Assembly: GCA_024711345.1 (NCBI GenBank)
Contig: JANJTA010000038.1
Span: forward strand, 1 to 64,000
Direction of reading: 5' to 3'
Source of the DNA: Rhodanobacter sp.
GTDB taxonomy: Bacteria > Pseudomonadota > Gammaproteobacteria > Xanthomonadales > Rhodanobacteraceae
DNA length: 64,000 nt
Both the position numbers and the translations under genes were made by a program. The notes under the pieces are model-generated. The model was not told the origin of the DNA, did not search any database, and saw only the letters and a list, made by a program, of their open reading frames with translations. Below, one piece after another: positions 55,777-64,000 of this stretch (its first letter is position 1; every line of letters starts with the position of its first letter).

Positions 55777-56181
55777 ATGCAAAGTTCTGCGGATCTGGGC
55801 AAGTTGGTGCTTCGCGTCGTGCTGGGTGGGTTGATCCTGTTTCATGGCGTGTCCAAGCTGATCCACGGGCCGGGCTACATCATCGGCGTGGTGACCGGTG
55901 CCGGCCTGCCGTCGTTCATCGCCTACGGGGTGTACGTGGGCGAGGTGGTCGCGCCGCTGATGCTGTTGCTCGGTTACTGGGCGCGGGTCGGTGCGCTGAT
56001 CATCGTGATCAACATGCTGGTGGCGATCGGGCTGGTGCATATGGGCCAGCTCGCCACGCTGGCCGATACCGGCGGCTGGGCGCTGGAGCTGCAGGGCATG
56101 TTCCTCGGCACCGCGCTGGCGATCATGCTGCTCGGCGCCGGCCGGTACAGCTTCGGTGGCAGCGGCGGCCGCTGGAATTGA
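55777..56181 (+). CDS. DoxX family membrane protein
   Basis: A 134-residue protein with four membrane helices. The pattern LGKLVLRVVLGGLILFHGVSKL and VYVGEVVAPLMLLLGYWARVGALIIVINM is typical of the DoxX/SURF4-like family. Members have been tied to redox or stress functions; the specific role here is unknown. A GGGGGAGAG ribosome site supports the ATG at 55777. Confidence 0.87.
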   Translation: MQSSADLGKLVLRVVLGGLILFHGVSKLIHGPGYIIGVVTGAGLPSFIAYGVYVGEVVAPLMLLLGYWARVGALIIVINMLVAIGLVHMGQLATLADTGGWALELQGMFLGTALAIMLLGAGRYSFGGSGGRWN

Positions 56182-56320
56182 GCGGGTTTCCGTCCGCCAT
56201 CGCTTGACCGGAACGCCCGCCTGCCACGGCGGGCGTTTCGCGTGTACTCCCGCCGCCGTACCGGATGCTTCGCAGACGCAGCGCGATTTGTCACACTCGC
56301 GTTTTGCCCGATGGCGCCGC

Positions 56321-57307
56321 ATGCGCACCCATGCCCTTGCCGCGGTGGGACTGGCGCTGTGCTCGGCGCTGTTCTTCACGCTCACCTACGTGCTCAACCG
56401 CAGCCTGGTCGCCGGCGGCGGCCACTGGGCGTGGGCGGTGATCCTGCGTTACCTGTTCACCTTGCCGATGCTGGCCGTGGTGCTGCCGCTGCAGGGCGGG
56501 CTGGGCGAGTTGCCGCGCGAGCTGCGCCGGCACGCGCGGCCGTGGCTGCTGTGGAGCAGCGTGGGTTTCGTGCTGTTCGGCGTACCGCTGACCTGGGCGG
56601 CCAGCAGCGGGCCGTCGTGGCTGGTCGCCGGCAGTTTCCAGACCACCGTGCTGGCCGGGCCGCTGCTGGCACCGCTGATCTATCGCGACGAGCGGCGCCG
56701 GCTGGCCTGGCGCACGCTGGCGCTCGGCGCGCTGATCGTGGCCGGCGTGTTCGCGCTGCAATGGGGCCATGCGCAGGGCCAACTGCGCGCCGGCGACTGG
56801 CTGGCGATCGGCGCGGTGGTGCTGTCCGCGTTCGCCTATCCGCTGGGCAACCGCCAGCTGCTGCTGCACCTGGAACACTGCGGCACGCGGATCAACGCGG
56901 TGCAGCGGGTGTTCGGCATGACGCTGTGCAGCTGGCCGCTGTGGCTGGCGTTCGCCGTGGTCGCCTGGTTCACCGTCGGCCCGCCGAGCTTGCGCGAGGC
57001 GCTGCTGGCCGGCGGCGTGGCGCTGTCCTCGGGCACCATCGCCACCATCCTGTTCTTCCGTGCCACCGACATGGTGCGCCGCGAGCCGACCGCGCTGGCC
57101 GCGGTGGAAGCCATGCAGGCGGCGGAGCTGCTGTTCGCTACGCTGCTCGGCGTGCTGCTGCTCGGCGAGGCCTGGCCGCACGGCTACGCCGCGTTCGGCG
57201 CGCTGGCGATCATCGTCGGCATCGCGCTGTTCGGCTGGGTCAGCGGGCGCGGTGCGGCCGGGCACGACGAGGCCGTGCGCGCGCTGCGCGGCGACCGCAG
57301 CGCCTGA
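56321..57307 (+). CDS. Multidrug resistance efflux transporter family protein (DMT superfamily)
   Basis: A 328-residue inner-membrane protein with about ten helices. It resembles the EmrE-like (PF13536-type) branch of the drug/metabolite transporter superfamily: LFFTLTYVLNRSLVAGGGHWAWAV at the start, SSGPSWLVAGSFQTTVLAGPLLAPL and FFRATDMVRREPTALAAVEAMQAAELLFA later. The ATG at 56321 gives the usual N-terminus. Substrate unknown. Confidence 0.8.
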   Translation: MRTHALAAVGLALCSALFFTLTYVLNRSLVAGGGHWAWAVILRYLFTLPMLAVVLPLQGGLGELPRELRRHARPWLLWSSVGFVLFGVPLTWAASSGPSWLVAGSFQTTVLAGPLLAPLIYRDERRRLAWRTLALGALIVAGVFALQWGHAQGQLRAGDWLAIGAVVLSAFAYPLGNRQLLLHLEHCGTRINAVQRVFGMTLCSWPLWLAFAVVAWFTVGPPSLREALLAGGVALSSGTIATILFFRATDMVRREPTALAAVEAMQAAELLFATLLGVLLLGEAWPHGYAAFGALAIIVGIALFGWVSGRGAAGHDEAVRALRGDRSA

Positions 57308-57384
57308 AGCGGCATGACTGCTGGCACGTGCCGATGCGCCGGCGACGGCGTATTCCGTAGCCTCCGCCGCCAGCGCAGAAGCCC

Positions 57385-57855
57385 ATGCCGACAGCCACCC
57401 ATACGCCATCGCGATTGGCCATCCTTTACGGCGGCTTCGTCGCCGGTTCGCTCGACATCCTTGCCGCGGCGCTGATCAACCGCGTCGATCCGTTGATCAT
57501 CATGCGCGCGATCGCCAGCGGCCTGCTCGGCCGGGCCGCGTTCCAGGGCGGCCTGCCGGTCGCGATGCTTGGCTTGCTGCTGCAATGGGCGATGTCGCTG
57601 CTGATCGCGGCGATCTTCGTGTTCGCCGCCAGGCGGCTGACCTGGCTGGGCCGGCGCTGGGTCGCGGCCGGCCTGCTTTATGGCGTGGTGGTATTCGTGG
57701 TGATGGAGTACGTGGTGGTGCCGCTGTCTGCGGCGGCGAAGCCGCATTTCACCGCGCTCTCGCTGCTGGAGAACCTGCTGGCGATGGAGTTGTTCGGCCT
57801 GATCGTGGCGTTCTGCGCGCGCGGTGTCGGGCGCCGTTCGGCGCCGACCGCATAG
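57385..57855 (+). CDS. Conserved membrane protein of unknown function
   Basis: A 156-residue protein with four predicted membrane helices (about 15-32, 55-82, 90-115, 125-148). The segment GSLDILAAALINR and IASGLLGRAAFQGG recur in similar proteins of proteobacteria that I cannot name to a characterised family. It stands between two transporter genes but is separated from both by gaps, so no role can be inferred from context. Confidence 0.75.
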   Translation: MPTATHTPSRLAILYGGFVAGSLDILAAALINRVDPLIIMRAIASGLLGRAAFQGGLPVAMLGLLLQWAMSLLIAAIFVFAARRLTWLGRRWVAAGLLYGVVVFVVMEYVVVPLSAAAKPHFTALSLLENLLAMELFGLIVAFCARGVGRRSAPTA

Positions 57856-57937
57856 CTCGGCAGGACCCGCGCAGCCGGGCGCGAGTTACACTCGCCGCGC
57901 TCGGGGCGGCGCCTGCTCCGGATTGAAAAGCGAGCCG

Positions 57938-59185
57938 ATGACCGATCCTGCAGACGGGCTTGTCCACCACGGCACGCCCGCGTTCCGCCGCACCAACCTC
58001 GCGCTGTTCGCAGCCGGCCTGGCCACCTTCGGGCTGCTGTACTGCGTGCAGCCGCTGATGCCGCAGTTCAGCCACGATTACGCAGTGAGCGAGGCGGGGG
58101 CCGCGCTGTCGCTGTCGCTGACCACCGGCGTGCTGGCGGTCGCGATGCTGTTTGCCGGCGGCGTATCCGACGCGCTGGGGCGCAAGCCGGTGATGGTCGC
58201 CTCGCTGCTGGCGTCGGCGCTGCTGGTGCTGGTGAGCGCGCTGATGCCGGACTGGACCGCGCTGCTGGTGGTGCGCACGCTGCTCGGGCTGACGCTGAGC
58301 GGGCTGCCGGCGGTGGCGATGACCTACCTCGGCGAGGAGATGGACGCCGAGTCGATCGGCCTGGGCATGGGCCTGTACATCAGCGGCAGCGCGGTCGGCG
58401 GCATGGGCGGGCGGCTGGTGTCCGGCGTGCTGGCCGACTTTTTCGGCTGGCGCATCGGTGTGGCGGTGGTCGGCGTGATCGGTCTCGTCTGCGCGCTGGC
58501 GTTCTGGCGCGCGCTGCCGCCGTCGCGGCATTTCACGGCGCAGCCGCTGCGCTGGCGCGCGCTGCTGGGCCGCTTTGCCGGCATGTTCCACGACCGTGGC
58601 CTGCCGTGGCTGTTCGTCGAGGGCTTCCTGCTGCTCGGCGCGTTCGTCACCGTCTACAACTACCTCGGCTACCGGCTGATGGCGCCGCCGTACCGGTTGA
58701 GCCAGGCCGTGGTGGGGTCGATCTTCGCGATCTACCTGATCGGCACCTTCAGCTCGGCGTGGATGGGCCACCTGGCCGGCAAGCTCGGCCGGCGCAAGGT
58801 GTTGTGGACGGCCTTCGCGCTGATGCTCGCCGGCGTGGCGCTGACCATGGCGCGACCGCTGCCGCTGGTCATGCTCGGCATCGTGGCGATCACCTTCGGC
58901 TTCTTCGGCGGCCACTCCATCGTCAGCAGCTGGGTCGGTCGCCGCGCCGGTGCGGCCAAGGCGCAGGCCGCTTCGGTCTACCTGTTTTGCTACTACATGG
59001 GCTCCAGCGTGGCTGGCGCCAGCGGCGGGCTGTTCTATGCATCGCACGGCTGGAACGGCGTGGCGCTGTTCACCGGTGCGCTGGTGCTGGCCGGCCTGGC
59101 GATCGCGCTGGGCCTGGTGCGGCTGAAGCCGCTGGTGAACGTAGCCACGCCGCCGGCGCCGATGAGCCGCGGGGCGATGGGGTAG
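57938..59185 (+). CDS. MFS transporter (YnfM-like)
   Basis: A 415-residue major facilitator with 12 membrane helices. The N-terminal LALFAAGLATFGLLYCVQPLMPQFSHDY and GVSDALGRKPVMVASLL (motif A) point to the YnfM-like subgroup. The ATG at 57938 is preceded by a non-coding-like frame. Substrate is not predictable. A repeat element follows its stop. Confidence 0.88.
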   Translation: MTDPADGLVHHGTPAFRRTNLALFAAGLATFGLLYCVQPLMPQFSHDYAVSEAGAALSLSLTTGVLAVAMLFAGGVSDALGRKPVMVASLLASALLVLVSALMPDWTALLVVRTLLGLTLSGLPAVAMTYLGEEMDAESIGLGMGLYISGSAVGGMGGRLVSGVLADFFGWRIGVAVVGVIGLVCALAFWRALPPSRHFTAQPLRWRALLGRFAGMFHDRGLPWLFVEGFLLLGAFVTVYNYLGYRLMAPPYRLSQAVVGSIFAIYLIGTFSSAWMGHLAGKLGRRKVLWTAFALMLAGVALTMARPLPLVMLGIVAITFGFFGGHSIVSSWVGRRAGAAKAQAASVYLFCYYMGSSVAGASGGLFYASHGWNGVALFTGALVLAGLAIALGLVRLKPLVNVATPPAPMSRGAMG

Positions 59186-59195
59186 GCCGCGCTCT

Positions 59196-59249
59196 GCTCC
59201 CCCCTGCTTGCCCCCAAGGGACTTCCTTCGGTCGCAGGGGAGGGGGCAA
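59196..59249. repeat. Extragenic inverted repeat, family A copy 2
   Basis: TTGCCCCC (59208-59215) pairs with GGGGGCAA (59242-59249) around AAGGGACTTCCTTCGGTCGCAGGGGA, the core shared with 39465-39485. It lies between convergent genes, so it may end both transcripts. Confidence 0.8.
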
Positions 59250-59253
59250 AGCT

Positions 59254-60519
59254 TCAGCGCGCTTCGGGCTTCAGCATGTCCTTCACCGCGTCGTAGTCGC
59301 CGTCGTTCGCGGCGGCGGGGATGCCGAGCAGGTGGGTCATCAGGGGATAGACGTCCACGTTCGGGAACGCCGGCAGCTTCGCGCCGACGCGGAACGCGGG
59401 GCCGTGCGCCACGAACAGCGCCTGCATCAGCAGCTCGGCATTGTCGTAGCCGTGCTCGCCCAGGCTCAGCCGGCCCTTGCGCTTGGCCGCGTAGTCGCTG
59501 GTGGTGATGCGCCAGTGCACGTTCGCCAGGCACAGCAGCTGCGGCACGCGCGGATTCCTGCCGTAGGCCAGCCGCGCCGGCACACGGGTCTTGTCCCAGC
59601 ACTGCATGTGCGGGTGCGGCTGCTGCAGGGCCTGTTCGACCTTGGCGAAATCGGCGCGCGCCTCCGCGCTGTCCGAGCTGGGATTGAAGCCGGCCAGGAT
59701 GCCCATGCTGACCATGTGCACCCGGTCGAGCGGAATCAGCCGGTCGATCAGCACGCTGTTCGCCTCCGGCACGCCGGCCATGCCGTGGTCGGACAGCACG
59801 ATCAGGTTGATCCGCTCGAACAGGCCGCGCTGCTTCAGGCCCTCGACCAGCTGCGCCAGCGCGGCGTCGGTGTCGCGCAGCACGCGGTTCACCTGCGCCG
59901 TGTCCGGGCCGTAGACGTGGCCGGCGTGGTCGACCTCGTCGAAGTACAAGGTGAGGAAGCTCGGCCGCTCGGCGTCCGGCAGGTCCAGCCAGGCCAGCAC
60001 CTGGTCCACCCGCTGCTCGGCCGTCACGCTGGCGTCGAACGGTTTCCAGTAGTCCGGCCGATGGCCGTGGATGGCCGCCTCCGAGCCGGGCCAGAACATG
60101 GTGGCGGTGCGCAGGCCGTGGCGGTCGGCGGTCTCCCAGATCGGCGTGCCCTCGGCCCACCAGCGGCCGTCGCTGACCGCCTTGCGGCTGGCCAGCGAGA
60201 ACTTGCCCAGCTGTGGATCGAACATGGTGTTGTTGACCACGCCGTGGTGGTCCGGGGTCAGGCCGGTGACGATGCTGTAGTGGTTCGGGAACGTCAGCGA
60301 GGGGAACGCCGGCTGCATCGAGGCGGCCTGCACGCCGCCCTGCGCCAGCATCGCCAGGGTCGGGCTGAGTCCGCGTTGCAGGTAGTCGGGGCGGTAGCCG
60401 TCGATCGAGACCAGCAGCAGCGGGGTGGGGCGTACGGCCGGCGTGGCAGGGCGTTGCGTGGCACAGCCGAAGCTGAATGCTGCCAGTGAACACAGCAGCA
60501 GGCGGAACAGGATTTTCAT
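59254..60519 (-). CDS. Nucleotide pyrophosphatase/phosphodiesterase lipoprotein
   Basis: A 421-residue alkaline-phosphatase superfamily enzyme of the NPP type, which cleaves phosphodiester or pyrophosphate bonds in nucleotides. A lipoprotein signal has lipobox SFGC (C19). Metal and catalytic residues are D40 (VSIDGYRPDY), the nucleophile T76 (FPSLTFPNHYSI), the YFDEVDHAGHVYGP motif and SDHGMAGV, and a C-terminal histidine in GEHGYDN. Related enzymes are known from Xanthomonas. It is probably anchored in the periplasm or outer membrane. Confidence 0.9.
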   Translation of the reverse strand: MKILFRLLLCSLAAFSFGCATQRPATPAVRPTPLLLVSIDGYRPDYLQRGLSPTLAMLAQGGVQAASMQPAFPSLTFPNHYSIVTGLTPDHHGVVNNTMFDPQLGKFSLASRKAVSDGRWWAEGTPIWETADRHGLRTATMFWPGSEAAIHGHRPDYWKPFDASVTAEQRVDQVLAWLDLPDAERPSFLTLYFDEVDHAGHVYGPDTAQVNRVLRDTDAALAQLVEGLKQRGLFERINLIVLSDHGMAGVPEANSVLIDRLIPLDRVHMVSMGILAGFNPSSDSAEARADFAKVEQALQQPHPHMQCWDKTRVPARLAYGRNPRVPQLLCLANVHWRITTSDYAAKRKGRLSLGEHGYDNAELLMQALFVAHGPAFRVGAKLPAFPNVDVYPLMTHLLGIPAAANDGDYDAVKDMLKPEAR

Positions 60520-60571
60520 GCAGCAAACCTTAGGATGGGTTCAGACCATCCGGGCATGATCGCGCACTGCC

Positions 60572-60991
60572 ATGACCATTACATCTCCAGCCAGGCACCA
60601 CCCGTTGTTGCGCATGCTGCTGGCCGCCGTGCTGGTGCTGGCTCCGCTGGGCGCGGCTTGTGCCTGGCAGCAGCAGGCGGCCAGGTCGCCGGCCATCCAG
60701 CCGGTGCCGCCGAGCGTGCGCTTCCAGCAGCAGGCGCAGCAGCAACAGCTGAATGACGATTTGCAGAAGAGCCAGTTGCAGCAGCAGCTGCAGCAGGGCG
60801 TGTCGGACAACGCCAAGCGCCCGATGGCGAAGGACCCTCGTGCCCAGCGGCAGCTCGACCAGGCCGCGCAGGCGCAACGCGACCGCGAGCGTGCGCGGCA
60901 GCAGGACCTGCTCGATCGCCAGCGCGACGCGCCCGAGCTGCCGCGGGTCGTGCCGCAGGCGTTGCCGGCATCCGGACGCAGCGGCGGCTGA
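60572..60991 (+). CDS. Exported Gln-rich protein of unknown function
   Basis: A 139-residue protein with an N-terminal signal sequence (hydrophobic about residues 13-29, AACA region) and a Gln/Arg-rich helical body. It includes FQQQAQQQQLNDDLQ and repeated QLQQQLQQ, AQAQRDRERARQQDLLDRQRD. No domain is recognised. A coiled-coil periplasmic protein is likely. Codon and base composition look like the neighbouring genes. It is divergent from the phosphodiesterase gene. Confidence 0.65.
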   Translation: MTITSPARHHPLLRMLLAAVLVLAPLGAACAWQQQAARSPAIQPVPPSVRFQQQAQQQQLNDDLQKSQLQQQLQQGVSDNAKRPMAKDPRAQRQLDQAAQAQRDRERARQQDLLDRQRDAPELPRVVPQALPASGRSGG

Positions 60992-61009
60992 TCGGGGCCG
61001 GGCGGTTAT

Positions 61010-61108
61010 TGTAGGAGCGCACTCGTCCACAAGGGACTCCCTTCGGTCGTGCGCGATGCTCTTCGCCCTTGTCAACACAGAGCATCGCCCGCAAGCGGGC
61101 TCCTGCAC
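61010..61108. repeat. REP-type element with inverted partner
   Basis: GTAGGAGCGCACTCG ... GGGACTCCCTTCGGTCGTGCGCGATGCTC on the left faces an inverted GAGCATCGCCCGCAAGCGGGCTCCTGCA (61080-61107). The left half contains the same insert as the right end of the composite element (GGGACCTCCTTCGGTCGTGCGCGATGC, reverse strand of 48187-48215). Confidence 0.8.
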
Positions 61109-61117
61109 GGGGGTGTA

Positions 61118-61630
61118 TCAGCCGAACAGGTCGCCGTGCGCGACGCGGTCTTCCAGGTCCAGCAGGTAGCGCTTCGTCGGCAGGCCGCCGCCGAAGCCGG
61201 TGAGGCTGCCGTTCGCGCCGATCACCCGGTGGCACGGCAGCACGATCGGCAGCGGGTTGCGTCCGTTCGCGGCGCCGACCGCGCGCACCGCCAGCGGCTT
61301 GTCGATGCGCCGGGCCAGTTCGCCGTAGCTGATGGTGACGCCGTACGGAATCCGCCCCAGCTCGTGCCAGACCTCCAGCTGGAACGGCGTGCCGACGGGA
61401 TGCAGCGGCAGCTCGAAGTGCCGGCGCGCGCCGGCGAAGTATTCCTGCAGCTGCACGCGCGCGAACTTCAGCGGCGCGGCGGCGCGGACCCAGTCCGGAT
61501 ACGCCCGCTTCGGATGGCGCTCGCGTTCGAAGCGGATCTCGCGCAGGCCGCGGCCGTCCGCGACCAGGCACAGCGTGCCGACCGGGCTGTCGATCTCGTC
61601 GTAGTAGATCGTGTCGGGCAGGTTCGTCAT
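61118..61630 (-). CDS. ogt: Methylated-DNA-protein cysteine methyltransferase
   Basis: Repairs O6-methylguanine and O4-methylthymine by transferring the methyl group to its own cysteine. The 170-residue protein has the active-site motif PCHRV with C133, the helix-turn-helix [21 protein letters not shown], and the [12 protein letters not shown] segment. The ATG overlaps the stop of the Ada-AlkA gene (ATGA), so the two repair enzymes are made together. Confidence 0.95.
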   Translation of the reverse strand: MTNLPDTIYYDEIDSPVGTLCLVADGRGLREIRFERERHPKRAYPDWVRAAAPLKFARVQLQEYFAGARRHFELPLHPVGTPFQLEVWHELGRIPYGVTISYGELARRIDKPLAVRAVGAANGRNPLPIVLPCHRVIGANGSLTGFGGGLPTKRYLLDLEDRVAHGDLFG

Positions 61631-63132
61631 GCGCTCGCTTCCGTTTTCCGCTTGCGTGGCGGCGGCAATGTTTCCGATGCGCCCCGCCACAGATGGATGA
61701 CGGCGTACGCGCGCCACGGGCGCCACGCGTCCGCGCGTGCGGCCAGCGCTTTCGTGCCGAGCGGCGGGGCGCCCGGCGCCGCCTCGCGGCGCAGGATCAG
61801 GTCCGCCGCCGGGAACGCGTCCGGATCGCCCAGCGCGCGCATCGCGATGTAGTGGGCGGTCCATTCGCCGATGCCGGGCAACGCGACCCAGCGCGTCACG
61901 AACGTCTCCAGCGATTGCTCCGCGCGGAAATCCACGCGGCCGTCCAGCAACGCCTGCGCCATGGCGTTGATCGTCGCCGCGCGCGCCGCGGTCAGGCCGA
62001 TCTCGCGCAGGTCCGCCTGCGCCAGCGCGGCCGGCGTCGGGAACAGCCGCTGCAGCCCCGGCAGCGGTGCCGCCGGCAACGCTTCGCCCCAGCGCTGCAC
62101 GAGGCGTGTCGCCAGCGTGCGCGCCGCCGCCACGCTGATCTGCTGGCCGAGCACCGCGCGCACCGCGATCTCGAAACCGTCCCAGCCGCCGGGCAGGCGC
62201 AGGCCGGGGTGGCGCGCGATCCGCGGGCCGAGCACCGCGTCATGGCGGAACGTGTCCGCGATCGCCTGCGGGTTCGCGTCCAGGTCGAACATCCGCCGCA
62301 ACGTCGTCACCACGCCGAGCAGCCGCGTCGGCTGCGGGCAATGCAGCTGCAGTTGCAGCGCATGCTCGCCGCCCGGCCATGCGCTGAGGCGCAGCCAGCC
62401 TGGCGCGTGGGCCGGGCCGAACACGCGCGCATAGCTGCCTTCGTCGACCTGCTCCGCGCCCGGCAGCGCACGCGTGCGCAGGAACGCGAGCACGCCGGCG
62501 AAATCGTAGGGCGGCCGGTAGCCGAGCCGCAGCACCAGCGCCGCGCCGGCCGCCGCGCGCGGCTGCCGGCGCAACTCGCGCGGCGCGATGCGGTTCGCCT
62601 GCGCGAATGCCGCGTTGAACCGGCGCAGGCTGCGGAAGCCGGACGCGAGCGCGACTTCCGTCACCGGCAGCGCGGTTTCCGTCAGCAGTTGCTTCGCGAA
62701 CAGCAGCCGGCGCGTCGTGTGCACGCTGACCGGCGGCGCGCCGACGCGCTCGACGAACAGCCGGCGCAGTTGCCGCGCGCCGACGCCGACGCGCAGCGCC
62801 AGTTCGTCGAGCGATTGCTCCGCCAGCGCGCCGGCCTCGATCAGCTTCAGCGCGCGCGCCACCACATGGTCGCCGCGCTGCCACTGCTCGTTGCCCGGCG
62901 CCAGTTCCGGCCGGCAACGCAGGCACGGCCGGAAGCCGGCCGCTTCCGCAGCGGCCGCGTTCGCGTAGTAGCGCACGTTCTCGCGCTTCGGCGCCGGCGC
63001 CGGGCATACCGGCCGGCAGTAGATGCCGGTGCTGGCGACGGCGGTGAAGAACAGGCCGTCGAAGCGCGCGTCGCGGCTGAGCCGGGCCTGTTCGCAGACG
63101 TGCGGGGCGGGCAGGGTGGGCAGTTCGTCCAT
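61627..63132 (-). CDS. alkA: Ada-AlkA fusion: AraC-type regulator and 3-methyladenine DNA glycosylase II
   Basis: A 501-residue fusion. The N-terminal Ada zinc domain has C39, C43, C70 and C73, spaced as in Ada, where the first Cys accepts methyl groups from phosphotriesters. An AraC-type helix-turn-helix domain follows (about 85-190), then AlkA N-terminal and HhH-GPD glycosylase domains (about 205-485). The helix-hairpin-helix [17 protein letters not shown] leads into the catalytic Asp in AFPAADLIL. It likely senses methylation, induces the operon and removes alkylated bases. Confidence 0.95.
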   Translation of the reverse strand: MDELPTLPAPHVCEQARLSRDARFDGLFFTAVASTGIYCRPVCPAPAPKRENVRYYANAAAAEAAGFRPCLRCRPELAPGNEQWQRGDHVVARALKLIEAGALAEQSLDELALRVGVGARQLRRLFVERVGAPPVSVHTTRRLLFAKQLLTETALPVTEVALASGFRSLRRFNAAFAQANRIAPRELRRQPRAAAGAALVLRLGYRPPYDFAGVLAFLRTRALPGAEQVDEGSYARVFGPAHAPGWLRLSAWPGGEHALQLQLHCPQPTRLLGVVTTLRRMFDLDANPQAIADTFRHDAVLGPRIARHPGLRLPGGWDGFEIAVRAVLGQQISVAAARTLATRLVQRWGEALPAAPLPGLQRLFPTPAALAQADLREIGLTAARAATINAMAQALLDGRVDFRAEQSLETFVTRWVALPGIGEWTAHYIAMRALGDPDAFPAADLILRREAAPGAPPLGTKALAARADAWRPWRAYAVIHLWRGASETLPPPRKRKTEASA

Positions 63133-63325
63133 GACTGCAGGCTAACACCGCCGCCGTGGCCGCACTCGCCGTTTTCGGACATCAATGGCGCAGGCTGGCT
63201 ATCGTTGTCCGCGGCGCGGGCAGCGGCCTGCAAACGGGCCGGTCGGGACGGTACGCTCGACCGGCCTGGACATCAGTTCGCGTGATCGATCCACGCAGGC
63301 AGTGCACGTGTTTCGTTGCGGCATT

Positions 63326-63907
63326 TCACTTGATCGGCGCCATCAGGTGCTCGTACGGCGTGTCGGCCCACATCACGTACGGTGCCGCCGTATCCGGATC
63401 GGCGCTTTTCGGATAGTTCGCATAGAACGCCGGATCCGCGCCGACGATCATCACGTGCGGTCCGGTCTTGATCCAGTGATTGCTGCTGTCCGGTTTCTGC
63501 GCGTACGGGTCCGTATTGCTCGCGTCCGTGCCGCCGGCCAGCATGTACATCAAGCCGAGCTTGCCGGTCGGCGGCGTCTTCTTCGCCATGTACGCGTTGA
63601 TCCATTCCAGCGCGTTCTGGTCCATGCACATCGGGTCCGGCCCCGGCGTGGACGGGTTGTCCGGCATGCAGGTGAACCCGTTCGTGCCCTTGCGCAACGT
63701 GCGCATCGTGCCATCCGCACCCATTGCCATGATCGTCGCGTCCTTCGCGACGCGTGCCGGCGCCGCGTGCATCGCGCTCGCGATCATTTGCGCATCGCTC
63801 ATGGCCGGGTGTTCCGCGGCCCTCACGCCGCCTCCGACGGCGAACAGGGCAGCGGCGACGATGGCTCCGTTTTTCCAGCTCGGTTTTTTCAGGCCTGCGG
63901 TACGCAT
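63326..63907 (-). CDS. Exported protein of unknown function
   Basis: A 193-residue protein with a signal peptide (MRTAGLKKPSWKNGAIVAAA start, cleavage likely near VRAAEHP). The mature part has PARVAKDATIMAMGADGTMRTLRKG, then CMPDNPSTPGPDPMCMDQNALEW and a C-terminal HVMIVGADPAFYANYPKSAD. I recognise it as a conserved but uncharacterised periplasmic family. GAGGAGG precedes the ATG at 63907; the frame upstream is not supported. No neighbour indicates a role. Confidence 0.8.
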   Translation of the reverse strand: MRTAGLKKPSWKNGAIVAAALFAVGGGVRAAEHPAMSDAQMIASAMHAAPARVAKDATIMAMGADGTMRTLRKGTNGFTCMPDNPSTPGPDPMCMDQNALEWINAYMAKKTPPTGKLGLMYMLAGGTDASNTDPYAQKPDSSNHWIKTGPHVMIVGADPAFYANYPKSADPDTAAPYVMWADTPYEHLMAPIK

Positions 63908-64000
63908 GACAACCTCCTCACAGTGACTTGTGACGGTCACGCCGGGGTTCCCGGCAGGAAGTCTGTGCCGGCGCCATGGCGCGGTCAATCGGCGCGCTGG

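Overview
The window is GC-rich, gene-dense DNA. Its gene content and intergenic repeats fit a gammaproteobacterium of the Xanthomonadales/Lysobacterales, most likely a Rhodanobacteraceae relative (Rhodanobacter or Dyella type). Pointers are kynurenine 3-monooxygenase beside the ccm genes, a comEC-exbB-exbD-msbA-lpxK block, HutF-type histidine degradation, an Xps/Gsp type II secretion operon and repeat families of the TAGGAGCGCGCTTGCGCGCG type. This assignment is inference from recognised families; no database search was possible.

Layout. 0.1-5 kb, minus strand: cytochrome c maturation genes ccmABCDEF. The 3' half of ccmF looks alphaproteobacterial, and the sequence beyond it is not a recognisable ccmG. 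5-7 kb: a DUF3293 gene and kmo. 7-11.3 kb: an exported M4 metalloprotease, an orphan ECF sigma factor and a dihaem cytochrome lipoprotein with an Ig-like domain. 11.7-22.4 kb, plus strand: a complete type II secretion operon in the order G-H-I-J-K-L-M-N-C-D-E-F, a circular permutation of the usual C-to-N order. 22.5-23.9 kb: phaB and phaR of polyhydroxybutyrate metabolism. 24-28.8 kb: a MarR-controlled EmrAB-type tripartite efflux operon. 28.9-32.8 kb: TatD, two tandem glycine-zipper lipoproteins with a strong terminator, a cell-wall hydrolase and YgfZ.

33-37.4 kb holds succinate dehydrogenase (sdhCDAB), flanked by an SDHAF4/DUF1674 assembly factor upstream and sdhE-ygfX downstream. The iron-sulphur protein gene ygfZ lies divergently next door, so the locus looks like a complex II production unit. 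37.5-46 kb is an envelope block: lolC-lolD, comEC, exbB-exbD, msbA and lpxK. 45.9-51.3 kb holds hutI, a roughly 1 kb repeat-only intergenic element, a GNAT-nitrilase fusion and hutF. 51.3-55.7 kb is an ABC ATPase/FtsX permease/HlyD export operon. 55.7-60.5 kb holds small membrane proteins, two drug/metabolite transporters and a nucleotide pyrophosphatase/phosphodiesterase lipoprotein. 61-63.9 kb holds a translationally coupled alkylation-repair pair (Ada-AlkA fusion and Ogt) and an exported protein of unknown function.

No rRNA, tRNA, CRISPR array, prophage or insertion sequence was recognised. The most notable points are the hybrid ccmF, the permuted secretion operon with a GspC that lacks a PDZ domain, the sdh locus bracketed by both bacterial counterparts of eukaryotic assembly factors, and the composite repeat element at 47.2-48.2 kb.
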